64,000 nt of DNA from Morinoia aosen (lineage: Eukaryota; Arthropoda; Malacostraca; Amphipoda; Talitridae): assembly GCA_030386875.1 (NCBI GenBank), contig CM059569.1, positions 47,283,842-47,347,841 on the forward strand, written 5' to 3'. Position 1 is the stretch's first letter. Each line of letters opens with the position of its first letter. The notes beneath the pieces are model-generated. The model did not search any database and was not told the DNA's origin. It was given only the letters and a program-made list of their open reading frames with translations. The position numbers and the translations under genes are program-made. Shown here in pieces: positions 24,230 to 36,338 of this stretch.

Positions 24230-25250
24230 TTATTGAGAACACGATCGACCCGCGATTAATAACTTGTCATTGGGAGTGAAATGAAAGTCGTCAATAATGA
24301 TATTGGAAAGGCAAAATGAAAAAATACCGGAATGAACAGTTTTCAGTTTGAAGTGCTGTTAGACAAAAAAAGAGATGATGCGTGAAACTTTGAAAACAGC
24401 GAAGAAAGGAAGCGAAAACTTGTACAGGTAATAAGAATTATTAATTAAATAATTTGCAATAACCATATGTATTCCTGATCGGAGGTGAACACGCTGTAAT
24501 TGCGCATTCAATTTCACCTATAATGAATATATAAAGCATAATTTCATTCTCTATCACTGACACGCGTGCATTTAGCTGATTAATTCTGGTGGCTCAAGAC
24601 CGGACCTCAAATTTTGTGTGCTAGTCAGTTGACTCACGTTTGTAAGGATTTACATTTGCATTCCACGGCAAAACTCATTAGCTCATATTGTAAACAAGTC
24701 CAACAAGTTTCTTGTAACTGTTTTGATGATTAAATTAGTGGATAAAATTGTGTGTTTTACTTTCTTGCTCCCTTCTTCCCTCCATGCAGAGAGATCATCT
24801 CGGAAGTGTCCAAAGTCGATCCTGCAAAACATATTAAATGAGAATTGTATTCTAAAATACCATAAATTATTTTTTATATAAAATCTTGACATCAATTGAC
24901 GCTATTAATTCAGATTGTGAATTTCGCTGGTGAACTTTAGACAATGAAAAAATGAGATAAAAAGTATTGCAGATTTTTAAATCATTCTTTCATAAGGAAG
25001 AATGATGAAGAAACATGATGACTATGTTCTTTGGTCATTGTCAAAAGGATCCATGAAAGTTTAAATGAAATGCTCGAAAAATACAACAATCTGTGGTGTC
25101 GACCGGTGCCTGATTGCCTCAAAATGTAGTTGAGACGTTATGTGCCTGGTAAATCAGTGTTGTTTGGGATGTCTAGCTAAAGTAAAATTTTTATTTTAGC
25201 TAAAATAAGAACAAATTTTATGTGACGAGATAGACAAGCATTTCGAATTT
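24230..25250 (+). repeat. Downstream part of the lectin-like segmental duplication
   Basis: Aligns by eye with 60620-61560. Shared blocks include TTTGAAAACAGCGAAG/TTTTAAAATAGTCAAG, ACGCGTGCAT, GATTAATTC(T/C)GGT and CAAGTTTCTTG-like flanks. No gene is seen. Confidence 0.55.
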
Positions 25251-25329
25251 CGAGCCAAAAATCCAACACTCAAGTCATCCAAAACGATCCTATATTAATT
25301 GATAATCTTCCTAACTATCTTAAATTCAG

Positions 25330-25590
25330 ATATTAATGGGGAAACGCTTGTATTTTTTACATTCCTTGACTTTAAAGAAGCATTTGATTGAGAACATCGT
25401 TAGATGCTTTTATTTAGGCTATGATATTATGGTAAAAGAGGTCTTCCTCATGAATGGTTCAAATTGTGCCTCTCAAACTCTAAACAATGTGTATTAAATG
25501 AAAATTCAAATTCAAAATTATTTGAATCCTTATTTACCAAAACACCGGACTCCAAATGAACACCACGGGTATTTTTAGGTAGGATTCCAT
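25330..25590 (+). mobile_element. LINE reverse-transcriptase fragment
   Basis: The + strand reads FLDFKEAFD, then after interruptions KRGLPHEWFKLCLSNSKQCV and FESLFTKTPDS. This matches the non-LTR RT series DFKKAFD, GI.G....WF.SYLSNR.Q.V and S....GVPQGS. Two in-frame stops lie between the first two motifs, and the GVPQGS box is degraded. The fragment is ~260 bp and ends where repeat unit A2 begins, suggesting 5' truncation and later decay. Confidence 0.7.
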
Positions 25591-25598
25591 TCTCAGCT

Positions 25599-26780
25599 GG
25601 CAAACTCAGGAAAATAACTTTTGGGCTTCGAAGTCAAGAAATAAACCATTTTTCTCTGCAACCGTCAGTGTTCGGGCAAAAAAGGTAACAAACTTTATGT
25701 AGATCAATGATAAAAGTTTTACAACAGATAACTAGCTCAATTAGCCAAACATTCTCCAGGAAAACTCTGCCTTCAAAGTCGGCTCTTGAATTATCCTGAG
25801 TTATACTTTCCGCTTTGGAAGTCAACTGAAACTTTGCATATTATCAAAATGATGTAGGAGCTCCATGGACTAAAGTTAAAATGAGATAAGTTGGTTCGCA
25901 AATTCTTACCTATTAAACATTTTAGCGTTTTTTACACGTGCAGTAAAATGCCAAGGCTGAGCAGTGACTGAATGCACCTGCCTTTCTGAATAACAGCAAG
26001 CAGATGCGGACTGGGACTAACTTATTAGAGACTGCACTTACAACTTTTCACTGCTCAGAACCCGAAAGGTCAGAGTGCTGATAAAAATTAGTGACTAAAT
26101 CCATTCTCGCCAAAACGAATTCACAGTGTTTTGTAAATCAATGAATAGGAAAAATTTTGCTTTAGCTAAACATGGAGCAATCGCCTTTTAAGTTCTACTA
26201 GAAAAAATGCGCTGTTTCAAGCTCTACAAAGCAATTTTACGTGTTCTAGCATTTGAAACAACATCCATGTGCTTCAACGAGTATGACTACAAGGATCACG
26301 CTCGTCTAGTTCCAAACTCTGATATTGATTTTTGATCGTATTTTGCATGGTCACCGATCAGTAAATAATCCTCACTCCTATACACACACAATGTTTCAAG
26401 CTGAAGTGCAAGTTAAGCTTGCATTTGCGACTAAACATGTCTTTTTATGCGCACGTTACTGCAGCATTATTTTAGCCATAGATGCCAGCAACTTCGCGCT
26501 ATCTCCAGAGACAACACATCGTGTTAAATGAAGTCAAATAAGCACAAGAGGTCCCTGTAATCTCATTTTGCGACAACTTCAGCACCAATCTTTAGATGCA
26601 GGACCAAACAGTGAGGGTAAAGAATCCCATACTTATTTTATTGCTGACCTAAACTGAGAGTAAAATCAATAAGAAATAATTTATGTTATATTTATGTTGT
26701 GAAATATTCAGTAGTCTTGGTCAGGTATTGAATATTTTTTAAGTTAAGTTGACGATGAAATAAATGAAAAAATAAGCCGA
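25599..26780 (+). repeat. Repeat unit A2 (with promoter-like tail)
   Basis: Homologous to units A1 and A3. The promoter-like TTTTAGCCATAGATGCCAG lies at 26470-26488, followed by AGAGACAACACAT and GGTCCCTGTAATCTCATTTT. That corresponds to the first exon of the lectin-like genes, but the donor-site region is altered (GCGACAAC). Similarity to A3 continues to ~26780. No coding exon follows. Confidence 0.6.
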
Positions 26781-28382
26781 AGGAATTTGCAGTGTAGGTC
26801 GTAACTCAACCATAAGATGAACGGAAATATGAACCTCTTTTCCAACTTTTCAACTTGCTCAAATGTTCAAGTTTTTCGCGTGTCATAATATGAAGATAAT
26901 CACTTATCATTTTTAGAAAAACACTCAATTGTTAAAATTCTACATCTCTCGGTTCATAAAAGCAAATATTTGATGTTTCAAAAATCATATTTAGGCTGAA
27001 AATACAGAAGAAGCATTTGCAGTCACATCGATAAAAATGTCAATCCAAAACTCTGGTCAAATCAAGCAGAATAATGATATAGGTAATCACAGTGCTAGGT
27101 GACTGGAGAGGCCAAATTTTGCATCACAACAATGTGGAATTAATAAATGAATAGTTATTACCAAGCGCTGAGGCAGGCCTTTTAACTTTTCCATGCTCAG
27201 AGACAGGCTTTTTGAGCTTTGCTGACCCTGTGAGTGGCACGTCACCAAGCGTCCTAAGCAAGCTATACTGCTAGACACTTCCATTTATCTTTATATTTTC
27301 AACTCTTTCCTTAGCCACTTGGGATCTTATTCATTCTACGTAGATTAATTGCGAATTAAATGTAAACCTAGTCCAACATAATTATTTGACCACATTTTTT
27401 TCCGATAATTAATTAACGTAAAGCATTGTGATACAGAACACGTTTGTTCGCAGCCTGAGAGAGACGCGCGAAGCCTGCTCCTCGAGGGAGTCGGCAGGAC
27501 ATTCTATACCCCAGGGGTGATAAGTGGAGGGCGTGCCCTTGTTTCGCTGCCTACGGGTAAGCGGGGGCTATATATTGAAGTCACGTGATAACTTATCAGT
27601 CTCCAAACTGGAATCTAAATGCAGCTAAGTATCCTACATGTTATCCCAAATTATCATCCTAATCCGGTTATTTCACGTGTAGGTCTAGTTGACGTTCGCC
27701 TTCAGCGTACGAAGCAATATTCTGTACTTAAGATGTGTGCGTCATATTCACTTAATGTGTTAGATAATCTATGTTACGTTAACTGATTCTGTAACGAGGC
27801 CTCACCTCGAAGTGAGCTTATTATAACGTCATTAAACGAATTCCTCTCTACGTGTCGTGTAACTATATGTGATCTATTAAAAATCACATTAATACCCTAT
27901 ACTCCATAGTATCATCGTCATTCCTGGATTTCTTTTAAGAAGCTAAATAACGTATGTTATCTTATTGTTCATCGATTGTATCAACCATTCTGGATCAAAA
28001 AACGTCATCATTTCAACCGTAAATTAATTATTTGGAAACCTACTGTTTATTTAATCCTTTTCAATCATCTGAAAATTACTGATTGATAATGATTGGAAAA
28101 TAAGTTAATCACGGAGGAAAGATGTCATTGGAAAATGAATGACGATAAATGGCCTATGATTACGGCAAATGTTGTGCAACAATGAAATGAAAATATGGCA
28201 TCCATAATAATGATGGTAACTCGGTGGGATAACGCACCGACGATCACGACATATCTCTCAAGAGTACGTTCGGTTCTTTTCGGGGAGATGAAAGTCGTTG
28301 GCCAGACACAGCATTTCAGTATTTCCTCGTCGCGATTCTTCGTGTAGATATGATGTAGGGCAGTTATATCATGAGGATAAAA
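26781..28382. other. No gene recognised
   Basis: AT-rich apart from a GC-richer block near 27440-27600, which is covered by the LTR-like candidate at 27428-27888. Confidence 0.4.
27428..27888 (+). mobile_element. Possible solo LTR
   Basis: This ~460-bp block begins TGTGAT and ends ATCACA. It is GC-richer than its surroundings in the first third, has a TATATATT box near 27570, and a late AT-rich part with polyadenylation-like hexamers. That is the look of a solo LTR. I find no second LTR, no primer-binding site and no convincing target-site duplication, so the call is weak. The element would be an old fossil. Confidence 0.25.
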
Positions 28383-28830
28383 CAGAACCTTCCTGTTATG
28401 GGACCTTCCGCATCAATGTGACCCTCAAAATATGGGTAAGGAGACGGCCCTGGATAATATCCTAGTCTCGTGTAATTGACGAAATTGCCAGAAGCGCCGG
28501 TCATTCCTACTCGGTCATTCCATGTTGTAAAAATTGCAGCGATAATTTTTATTCGATTGCGCCATTAGCGAGACAGAGCTCACTGTTCGTGCCCAGCGGA
28601 AGTCGAAAACCACGAAAGGTTTCTCAAGTTGAGCCGTTTTGAAGCAGCTGTTCATTGTAAAGGCATGCATGCCATCTCATAAATTCTCTGGGACGCGAAG
28701 CAGAAAGCGGGTATCAATTAATTGCGCCAGAATTGTACGCAGTGATACCGGACTGAGCAGTAACAATGTTATTCCGTCTTCCGTTAGTGAGGCACTTCAT
28801 CAAAAGGTTACTGAGATTGAAAAATGCAGT
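28383..28830 (-). pseudogene. Truncated lectin-like (PAN + fucolectin-like) pseudogene
   Basis: On the minus strand the segment matches residues ~100-245 of the intact family members, including MKCLTNGRRNNIV, the AQSG region, VRVGMTGASGNFVNYTRLGY and the segment up to VPV.GRF. The N-terminal signal-peptide exon region and the last ~15 residues are missing or unrecognisable. The part before MKCL carries a ~27-bp deletion relative to the other copies, and the frame is interrupted. It lies at the left end of the first copy of the duplicated three-gene block. Confidence 0.8.
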
Positions 28831-28899
28831 CGAAGTCCGGAGCGAAGGATGTGAACTTCAAACCTGTATTCTAAATACAAGAGAAAGCTCAAAAAAGGG

Positions 28900-29380
28900 T
28901 AACTTGTACCTGATGTAACCATGGATAATCACGTGATGCGGCATCAAGAATAAAACAAAATGTCGTACGAAATACCTGTCAAATAAATCTTGACTGTTAT
29001 GGAAAGTTTGGCTCTGGAGGGTTTGCGCAAACTCATTGAAAGTATTGGGAAAATCTTTAAAATCTTCATCAGGGGAACTCGGTTACGCAAAGTCAAATGA
29101 AGTCCAGCAATAATTTGTCCGTAACACAATACTTACAAGTGCAACAGGGCTGTACTCCCTACTCCCTCTTGCTCGTACATAGTATTGGAAATACGTGCTG
29201 CAAAACTCGTGTTGAGTAGTTCGGAACGCTTTACAAAAAGTGCGCTATGGATTACAAAACAGCCGATCACGGAGAGATTTTAATTTTGGAGCTGATGGAG
29301 TACAAAACTATTTTAGTATCGTTCCTGAACGTCATCGTTTATGGGCGACATGTCACAAACTCAATCCCTAGCCGAGTTAC
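28900..29380 (-). pseudogene. Relic D2 of the chemoreceptor-like segment
   Basis: Aligns with 39220-39460 (CTTGATGTAACCATGGAT, CTCATCGAA, AATAATTTG, AGTACTCCTTAC) and with 15800-15970 (TACGAGCTGCAAAACT, AAGTGCGCT, GAACGTCATCG). Several interruptions prevent a continuous reading. The family assignment is as weak as for D1. Confidence 0.35.
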
Positions 29381-30584
29381 ACAAGCAAATGTTCATATTC
29401 GCAATTACAAGGGATAAAGTCTTCACAAATTAGATACTCTCATTTCGATGGAAGAGTCTCGCTAAGATTAGAGTGAGAAAAACACACGTCCTTACGCAAC
29501 GGTAATCATCACCCAAAGAGAAACAATGAAACCGTAATACTTCCTGCACATTTTGGGACAGTTCCACTTCACAAGCCACATTTACGTATTTCGAAATTTA
29601 TGAGTGTGGTTCATGCGAAGGCTTTAATTTATTTAAAATAACGTACACACTATAGAAGCTGAACATGAGTTTCTTGTAATGGCACATCTCACAAAGTTAA
29701 AAACTTATTTAAGAATGTTTTATAAGCCACCCTGAGTCATCACCATTTCAGTTTTACAAATACTGTAACTTTAACTCTTCCTCTGAACTTCTTCATGAAT
29801 CTTGCCAAGGAGTAGCTTGACTATTGACATCTTGATATTTGGGCCGAACTAAACGAAAAATAAAACGTTTCCTGCATGACAACCAGATTAGAACTCTGAT
29901 TTTGTCCTTTAAAATGACCTTTATACCCTGATAGACCCACATTTAAAACCGATTAGAAATTTGAAATTCTGAAAACTTGAAGAAAAATGAAACTTTAAAA
30001 AATTTGAGGGTGTTAAAAGAAGAAAATTCTGGTGAAAAAAATCGTGATGTTAAGCATTTCTCATTTCCAAAAATTTATTTTCAGATATCAATGTCCTTAC
30101 ATTCCACCATGCCATGGTCTATTTTAGGCTAGAAGTATTTTCATCTGTAAATTTATCGTGCTATTTGAATGCAATGCTAATAGGTTAAAAAGAATTTTAT
30201 CCTGAAAATTCAAACACTCGTGCTCCAGTGCCGTTAAAAAAAACTTGTAGATTTTTGTCTCCTAAGCTACGATCACAGGATTCGTCAGCAGCCGTGATTA
30301 AACGCTCGATTAATTCCTTACATAACTGAGCTGTAGATGCAACTTTCGTTAAATACAAAATACAATTAAGCGATTCAAGGAATCAGGTTCCAAAATTTCT
30401 ACCTTCGTCTTTTTAGTATAGTCTTCCTGACCAAAGTGGGAAACAGTTTTCTATGTTGGAAGTATTCTCATATATTTTCTTCTTTCCAATATGAATCTTT
30501 TATTCTTGAGCCAGGAAAAAAAGATATCACACTTACTCATGAGCTCTTATTCGCTCATAACAAGAAATCTATTCTGGGAACGCT
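29381..30584. other. No gene recognised
   Basis: AT-rich with no coding or repeat signal. Similarity to the second antimicrobial gene's upstream region starts only at about 30588. Confidence 0.4.
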
Positions 30585-30679
30585 AAGTACCTGAGAACGT
30601 TTCTGGTTCTTCGCAGAAGTCCATTAAGGGTAATGCACTCCGAGCACGAGCTAAGCGACAACGTTCTTGTCCTCGGACA

Positions 30680-30712
30680 GGGAATCCCAAGTGAGGGTCA
30701 GAGCTTATATAA
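30680..30712 (+). promoter_or_regulatory. kB site and TATA box of diptericin-like gene 1
   Basis: The perfect palindrome GGGAATCCC (30680-30688) is a Rel/NF-kB consensus site of the type used by Dorsal/Dif/Relish. TATATAA follows at 30706-30712, 26 bp start-to-start. Transcription would start ~30740, giving a ~150-nt leader. The identical arrangement precedes gene 2, and the surrounding ~120 bp is conserved. Induction on infection is inferred from the sites. Confidence 0.75.
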
Positions 30713-30889
30713 GCCCCGCACCGTAGCTGACAGGCAGCACAAGTCGAGCATCTCTTGAGGATAGCGATCGTCAGCTGTATTGGTAACTTGTTCACACAAC
30801 GGGTCTCAGCTGAAGTTCTCTTGTAAATTCCGTTTTTGGGGTTATCTACACTTTTAAGCTGATAAATCAAAAACAGAACTAGAACAATC

Positions 30890-33581
30890 ATGGCAAACTC
30901 ATACACGATGTGTCTTTGCATCTTAGTGGCAGTGCAGGCCGTCTCCTGCCAGCCTGATGGTCAAATGAACCCGATGATTGCCAAAAAATTCATGGAGAGA
31001 AGCTTCAGTACTTATCCAAGCGACGAATCTTCAATATCTCGTGACTCTTACGACTCAATCGAACTTGCCCCGACTTGGCTGATCCCTGGTGACGACACTT
31101 CCATTGGGGAGGCGGCCTCCCTGTCTCCCCACCACCGAGTCCGCCGTCAGTCCGCTGCAATGGACCTCGCCCTCAGCCACCACGACAGCAACGGGCGCCC
31201 CAGACCTGTGGGAAGGTGAGCATCTAACTCTGCAACACTCGAGTACATCTGCGCAAGCTAGGCTTGTTGAGTGGTATTGTTTGCGTCAGGCTTTTTCATC
31301 GGTATAATGAAGATTTTCTTGATAATGTTTCGTAAATAACATAGCAAAGCTCGTTGTGAATTGATTATCGTGGTAGTTTGCCAGCCATACAATATAGATA
31401 CAGTATGCCTAAAATTTGCTCTAAAATAAATTATGCTACCAGGAATTAATGGAATCCATTTAAATAGTATGGGAACCAGTTTATTTTTATTCATGATATA
31501 CAGCAAACGGTAGGTAGAGAATTCACAGCCTTTTTCTGCTCTGCTTTCCACGGTAGCTATTTACTTCTGAAATGGAAAATTTAACCAATATTAGTAAATA
31601 GTTTCCATCAGTTTCGGTTACGTGACTCCTTGAAATTTGCTGGTTTCCACTGTACTTCATTGCACGGTACTCGTCTTTGCACCATCAAGAACTCCATTGC
31701 ATTCAGAACTCCATTCAGAAAGTCCATTCAAGCGTTGCACTCTCGCGAACTCTGGCACGGCTCCTGCAGCAAGGGGAAGAACCGAAGAAGGTCCAGCGAG
31801 CACAGTAATGCCAGTCCTCAACTCGGTGAGGGCACGACACTCGTAGTCCGACTGCTCTGCCGAACTGGAGTTACGGAGTGGCCAGTTTACAGTAGGAGTT
31901 GGTGGTGTCACTCAGTCAGTAACTGGTAGCGAAATTCCCAAACCTCTTCATAGACAGTATTCAAAGAGTACTAACATATATGTAGGAGAAACAAGCAGGG
32001 TCTTTTCTGATTGTAAGTTAATATTTATCAAATATCCTTATTTATTGTGATTAATTGTTTTCTAGAAATTGGGGAGAAATCCAAATTTTTTCAACGCTTC
32101 TATTTTCATGATTTCACACCATTCACAACAATTTCATCCACAATTCCATGATTTTCATAGGCTTAAACAGTCAATACAGTTGCATTTATTTCAAAATACT
32201 TTTTTATTTCATTTTAATGGTTGAAATACTCAGCAGTTAAAAAAAGACAAAAACTTTCATCATGAAACAATTGATCAGCTTACAAGCTTATGAGCGAAAA
32301 AATTTGAATAATGGCAAATTAAACTGGATCTAAAATCGGGCCAGCTTGTTGGAGTCTCCCTCGCGACTTCGCATCGTGAGTTGTATTACTAGCTTGGTCC
32401 TTTATTGAAAAGTTTTATGATTTTACATTTATATTCGATTCTTTTAAGTTCATACAATTTCTTGGCTTGATAAGCGTATACATTAATTATACCTCACCAA
32501 TTTGTCATATTAAAGTATGTTTCATTCCATGAGGATTTAGTGCATTATTTTTGTGCCTGTAATTTAATAACTGCTGCATTTATCCAAAAGTTATGCTTCT
32601 GGACTACGGTTGAACCTTCAGCATCACTTATGACAAAAAATGGAGGCGAAATAAAAAAATAAATTAAAATTACTCAGTTGCGCTTTGTCAGTCAGGTTTT
32701 CGTATTTTGTTTTGTTGTCATTACAGCTGCACGGCTACGCGGACGCGAACGTTGTAGGCAACAACCGCAACAACTACCACGCTAACATGGGTGCCGGCGT
32801 GGGCATGGTCGGGTGGAGGAGCAGAAATGGCCGCCACTCGGTGGGGGTGGGTGCCACCGTCGACCACTCCAGGGGCAGACACCAAGGCTTCAGGTCATTC
32901 TCCAAATATGCATCTTAACGATTTTAAATAATCATAGCTTGTATCTCGTGTACTGCACATTGGTCTTTTGATATCTGACTCTCCCGGATACTTTTCGCTA
33001 AAAAGTTTAAAAGAAATATGATAGCACTAAATAGTTTTCATTATCTTCCTTGCCAACAGTCCTGATGGTTTTTTAAGGTTATTAGCGCCAGAAAGCAATC
33101 AGTTCCAATATTCAAGCAGTCACTTCCCTTTATAAGTGTGAAGCTAAGTTAACCTATTCTGGTATTCAGATTACAATGAAATAGCTGGTACTCTACTTTA
33201 GTAAGCGGATATAATACTTGCGTGAAAATTCATCGCTTATTTTGGGTCGGTCTTTCTTGACCATTTCAACGCTGTTACCTACTGTTGTCCATACAAATTT
33301 AAACTATTCTGCTCTCCTGTAGGTTGGAGTATCATTCAGATTTAATTTAAACATGTCAGTTTTTCGACACGCATAAAATTTAATGCCGACATTGAATCAG
33401 TAAATTCAGTGTTAGATTGCAAACTTCAAATTTCAGCAACATTTTTCTTACACACTCTAGCTCAAACCTTGAACATTAAACCTTGCTTGTTTTTGCTGAT
33501 TAACTTAAAATTATTTATCTCCGCAGGTACAGGTCAAGACCCAGCTATGGAGTAGGCATCGGCTACAGACTTCGCTTCTAA
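30890..33581 (+). CDS. Diptericin-like antimicrobial peptide precursor 1 (one-base difference at the exon 1 end)
   Basis: Exon 1 is 30890-31215, exon 2 32727-32893, exon 3 33527-33581. Exon 1 encodes a signal peptide (to ~C20), an acidic propeptide and the furin site RVRR86, then QSAAMDLALSHHDSNGRPRP. Exons 2 and 3 encode a glycine-rich domain with NGRHSVGVGATVDH and PSYGVGIGYRLRF, matching the NGRH.IG and PSW.VG..Y.YRF signatures of diptericins. Exon 1 reads GGAAG then GTGAGC, where gene 2 reads GGAAGG then GTGAGC. Joining 31215 to 32727 therefore shifts the frame and meets a stop within about ten codons. An upstream acceptor at 32695 would restore frame but add FSYFVLLSLQ-type residues. It could be a recent pseudogene, an alternatively spliced gene or an assembly error. 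A polyadenylation signal AATAAA lies at 33767. Confidence 0.75.
31620..31930. other. GC-richer block inside intron 1 of antimicrobial gene 1
   Basis: This part of the intron is distinctly less AT-rich than the rest and is open in several frames, but it shows no family motif and has no counterpart in the intron of gene 2. It may be an inserted non-autonomous element; I could not define its ends. Confidence 0.3.
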
Positions 33582-34879
33582 GGAACATCATGAGCTTTTG
33601 GCTCAAGTAGAAATATTCATGTGTTCTAGCTCTGAATGGTTTACTCAATTTCTACACTGAGTGCTGTACACTTTAGTTAAACAGAACAAACAAGAAGAGA
33701 TCTATCGCTACCCCAGTGAGCGTTGCACTCTCCTGTATCCGAACATTTAACTACTATATTAATGAAAATAAACCAATCTGACTATAGGATTGATTGAAAA
33801 ATCATCTCACTCCTCTAATGATGGACAAACTTTGAAATTAATTTTTACGTGTGTGTTTTATTGTTCGTTTTAGAAGTGTCTTGTGCGACGTTTTTATAAA
33901 TTACTATTGGCCAACTTTTTTTTTGACCATTTGAAAATCGTTTACGACGGTATTTCAGTCTGTTTCAGTTAAGTGTTTCATGTGTTTTCCTCCTATCGTT
34001 TTCACTTATAGCGAAGATCCTCCGAAGCATTTTCCAGTTATATTTAAAGTGTTTATAAGGTTTCAGTCATCTTGCCTTGGATAAAACATAAAAAAGAATA
34101 TATTTTCATTGTTTCTCTCAATATCATAAATAAGCCCTGACACGGCTAAGTTCCACCTAGTATATGATTTGTCTATCAATTAAGGACCGTTGTCCGTTAT
34201 ATTAAAAATTAGTCAAAGACCAATGCGTTGTAACATATTTAATGTATTTATTTTTTACATAAAAGGTTTTTCTTTTTTCTTTCTTTTCTTTCTTTAATCA
34301 TCTTGTATCACTTGTGTATTTAATTTCTGGTACGCAGTTTGTAATGGCTTAAAAAATCAGGAATCTTTGAACGCATGTTTCAATTTCGTTCTAAACGTAT
34401 GTTGGTTTCAGCCTCGTGAAATATAATTATTTTACGACTAAATAATTCTGCAAGAGTATTTTCTTATTTCAGGTATCATTGAAATGTTCGCAGTGTGTCA
34501 ACTAAGCTTTGTAAGAACTTTTTAATTGAATGTGAAACAGTAATAAGTCATAATAAAAATTTACTTTAATATTTCTGTTGCGTTATTCTTCAACTCACAG
34601 GTAACACCTTTATTGTCAGTTAATGGGCGTTAAATAATAACATTCCAATGCGTGAGAGAAATTTCTAGTTTGTTTCACAATTAACCATCTTTGGTTTAAA
34701 TCACTTAACGGGAGATGTTCAGGAGAGAAAAATGTGAAAAAAATAACAGAAATTCCACAGAAACTTTTCAATAGGGTAGCAGGAATTACTCCGCATGATT
34801 CTTACGTATTCTGCTTTTTGAAATTATGCATAATTTTCACTGAATGAGTATCCAATTGATTGTATTAAAAAATGTGGGT
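33582..34879. other. 3' UTR and AT-rich flank of antimicrobial gene 1
   Basis: The 3' UTR probably ends after AATAAA at 33767-33772. Beyond that no gene is seen. A pyrimidine-rich (TTTC)n-like tract lies at 34266-34295. Confidence 0.5.
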
Positions 34880-35190
34880 TGTTCGCGCAATGTGGTGTGA
34901 GAATTATTAAAAAAAATTATAATAGTTTACAAATTGCTCAATCTAGTTTATTGACTCAGTATTATTCCAAATGAATCATGAAAAAATTTTTCTTTACTTT
35001 CCAAACTGAAGCGTTCAATATTTGGTCAACACGCACAGAACTCATGCTGCAATAATCTGTGGTATATTTGAGTGTAAGAAGAGCGATGACTTCATCTAAA
35101 GACCAGGTGTCGGAATAGCTTTTTGCTTACAAGTCTCAATTAACTTCTTATTTGCTGATCTTTTTCTTTTCAATCTTTAAATAACAATTC
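34880..35190 (-). repeat. Repeat unit C4 (inverted)
   Basis: Its reverse complement matches the C units at 48440, 53800 and 63090. Shared blocks include ATACCACAGATTATTGCAGC, TGAGTTCTGTG, CCGACACCT and GAGCAATTTGTAAA. No protein family recognised. Confidence 0.7.
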
Positions 35191-36338
35191 AGGTTTAATT
35201 CAGCATTTCTAGTATGAATACCTGAACAGGTGAAGCAACTTTGATTCCCGTCAATTTTTTGCTGGCCACTGACGTTATAAGGAAGTAATGTAGACCAAAC
35301 TGTGCTGTAAGCTCACTCGTTTTTGAAGTACATACACTCACCGAGCAGAAGCGCTCTGGTATTCTACGAGAATGATTAACAGAAAAGAAATGGTTCACTT
35401 CTACCAGCATAGATGACGATATTAGAGTATTTCATTTTCAAATAAAGAAATAGCAGAATCATTGAATCCAAATGTTATATTGATTCAGAGAGCATAACGT
35501 CTTAACATTGGCATTTGCGTTTGAAACAGCGGCTTAAAGCTGTGTTTGATCTAAAATCGCATGTTCATACACAAGGTGTTTTAAAATTCATTGAAGAAAT
35601 TTCAACCTTCGGTTCTTGTGTGTTAAATGGCATATTTTACACCATGGATATGTTCCAAAAAAATATTAAATTCAAAAAGTACTAAGACTGTTAAGTGAGA
35701 ATGTTTCGTCAGGTTAATAAAAAATGACATTCAAAGTAGATTTAATTTCAAGGAACACAGAGTTTGAAATTAAATTATTCGTCATCTTAGGTGATCTAAA
35801 TTCCGCTCATTTGATGGGACGCATGCGTTAAGATGCCGGCGGAATGGTTGCCGAACCCGTGTGAACAAAACAGGAAAACACTAATAGGAATTAATCGACA
35901 ATATGCACTCGTGCCAGTGGTAGAGGGTAAAATAATAGCCTTACTCATTTTATTAGCGTTGGATTCTAGCGCGTGATTGCAGTGCGTTCGCCTACGAGCT
36001 GGAACCCACTTAGTTACAGATAATACTTTAATTTATAATTTCATAAGCCGTCCGGCTTTTATTTCACTATTTTCTAAATTTCTGTCTCATCTATTCTCTT
36101 GTCTACAGCACTTCAAATTAGTAAATGTTAATTTTTATCTCTAGTTCATTATCACATTCAAATATGTCTTTCACTTAATCACAAATGAGTGGTATTTTAG
36201 ATGTGTGCCAATCATACTCCCCTTGAACTCAATTTAATGTTTATACTATCGTTTTCATTCAGCGTGAACATGATGATATGCCTCTGAAGACTATTGTCAT
36301 AAATGTATTGCTAATTAGATTTGATTGCGAATTTTATG
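35191..36338. other. No gene recognised
   Basis: AT-rich, with a small less AT-rich patch at about 35815-36010 that is unexplained. Confidence 0.4.

Noticed and set aside
30583-30921. 112-codon minus-strand frame over antimicrobial promoter 1
   Set aside because: Antisense to the kB-TATA promoter and leader; the matching region of gene 2 does not preserve the frame.
31630-31929. Open frames in intron 1 of antimicrobial gene 1 as an extra exon
   Set aside because: No conservation in gene 2 and no family motif; GC bias alone explains the open frames.
32685-32918. Single-exon 77-residue gene covering exon 2 of antimicrobial gene 1
   Set aside because: It includes the acceptor tract and reads past the donor; comparison of both genes fixes the exon at 32727-32893.
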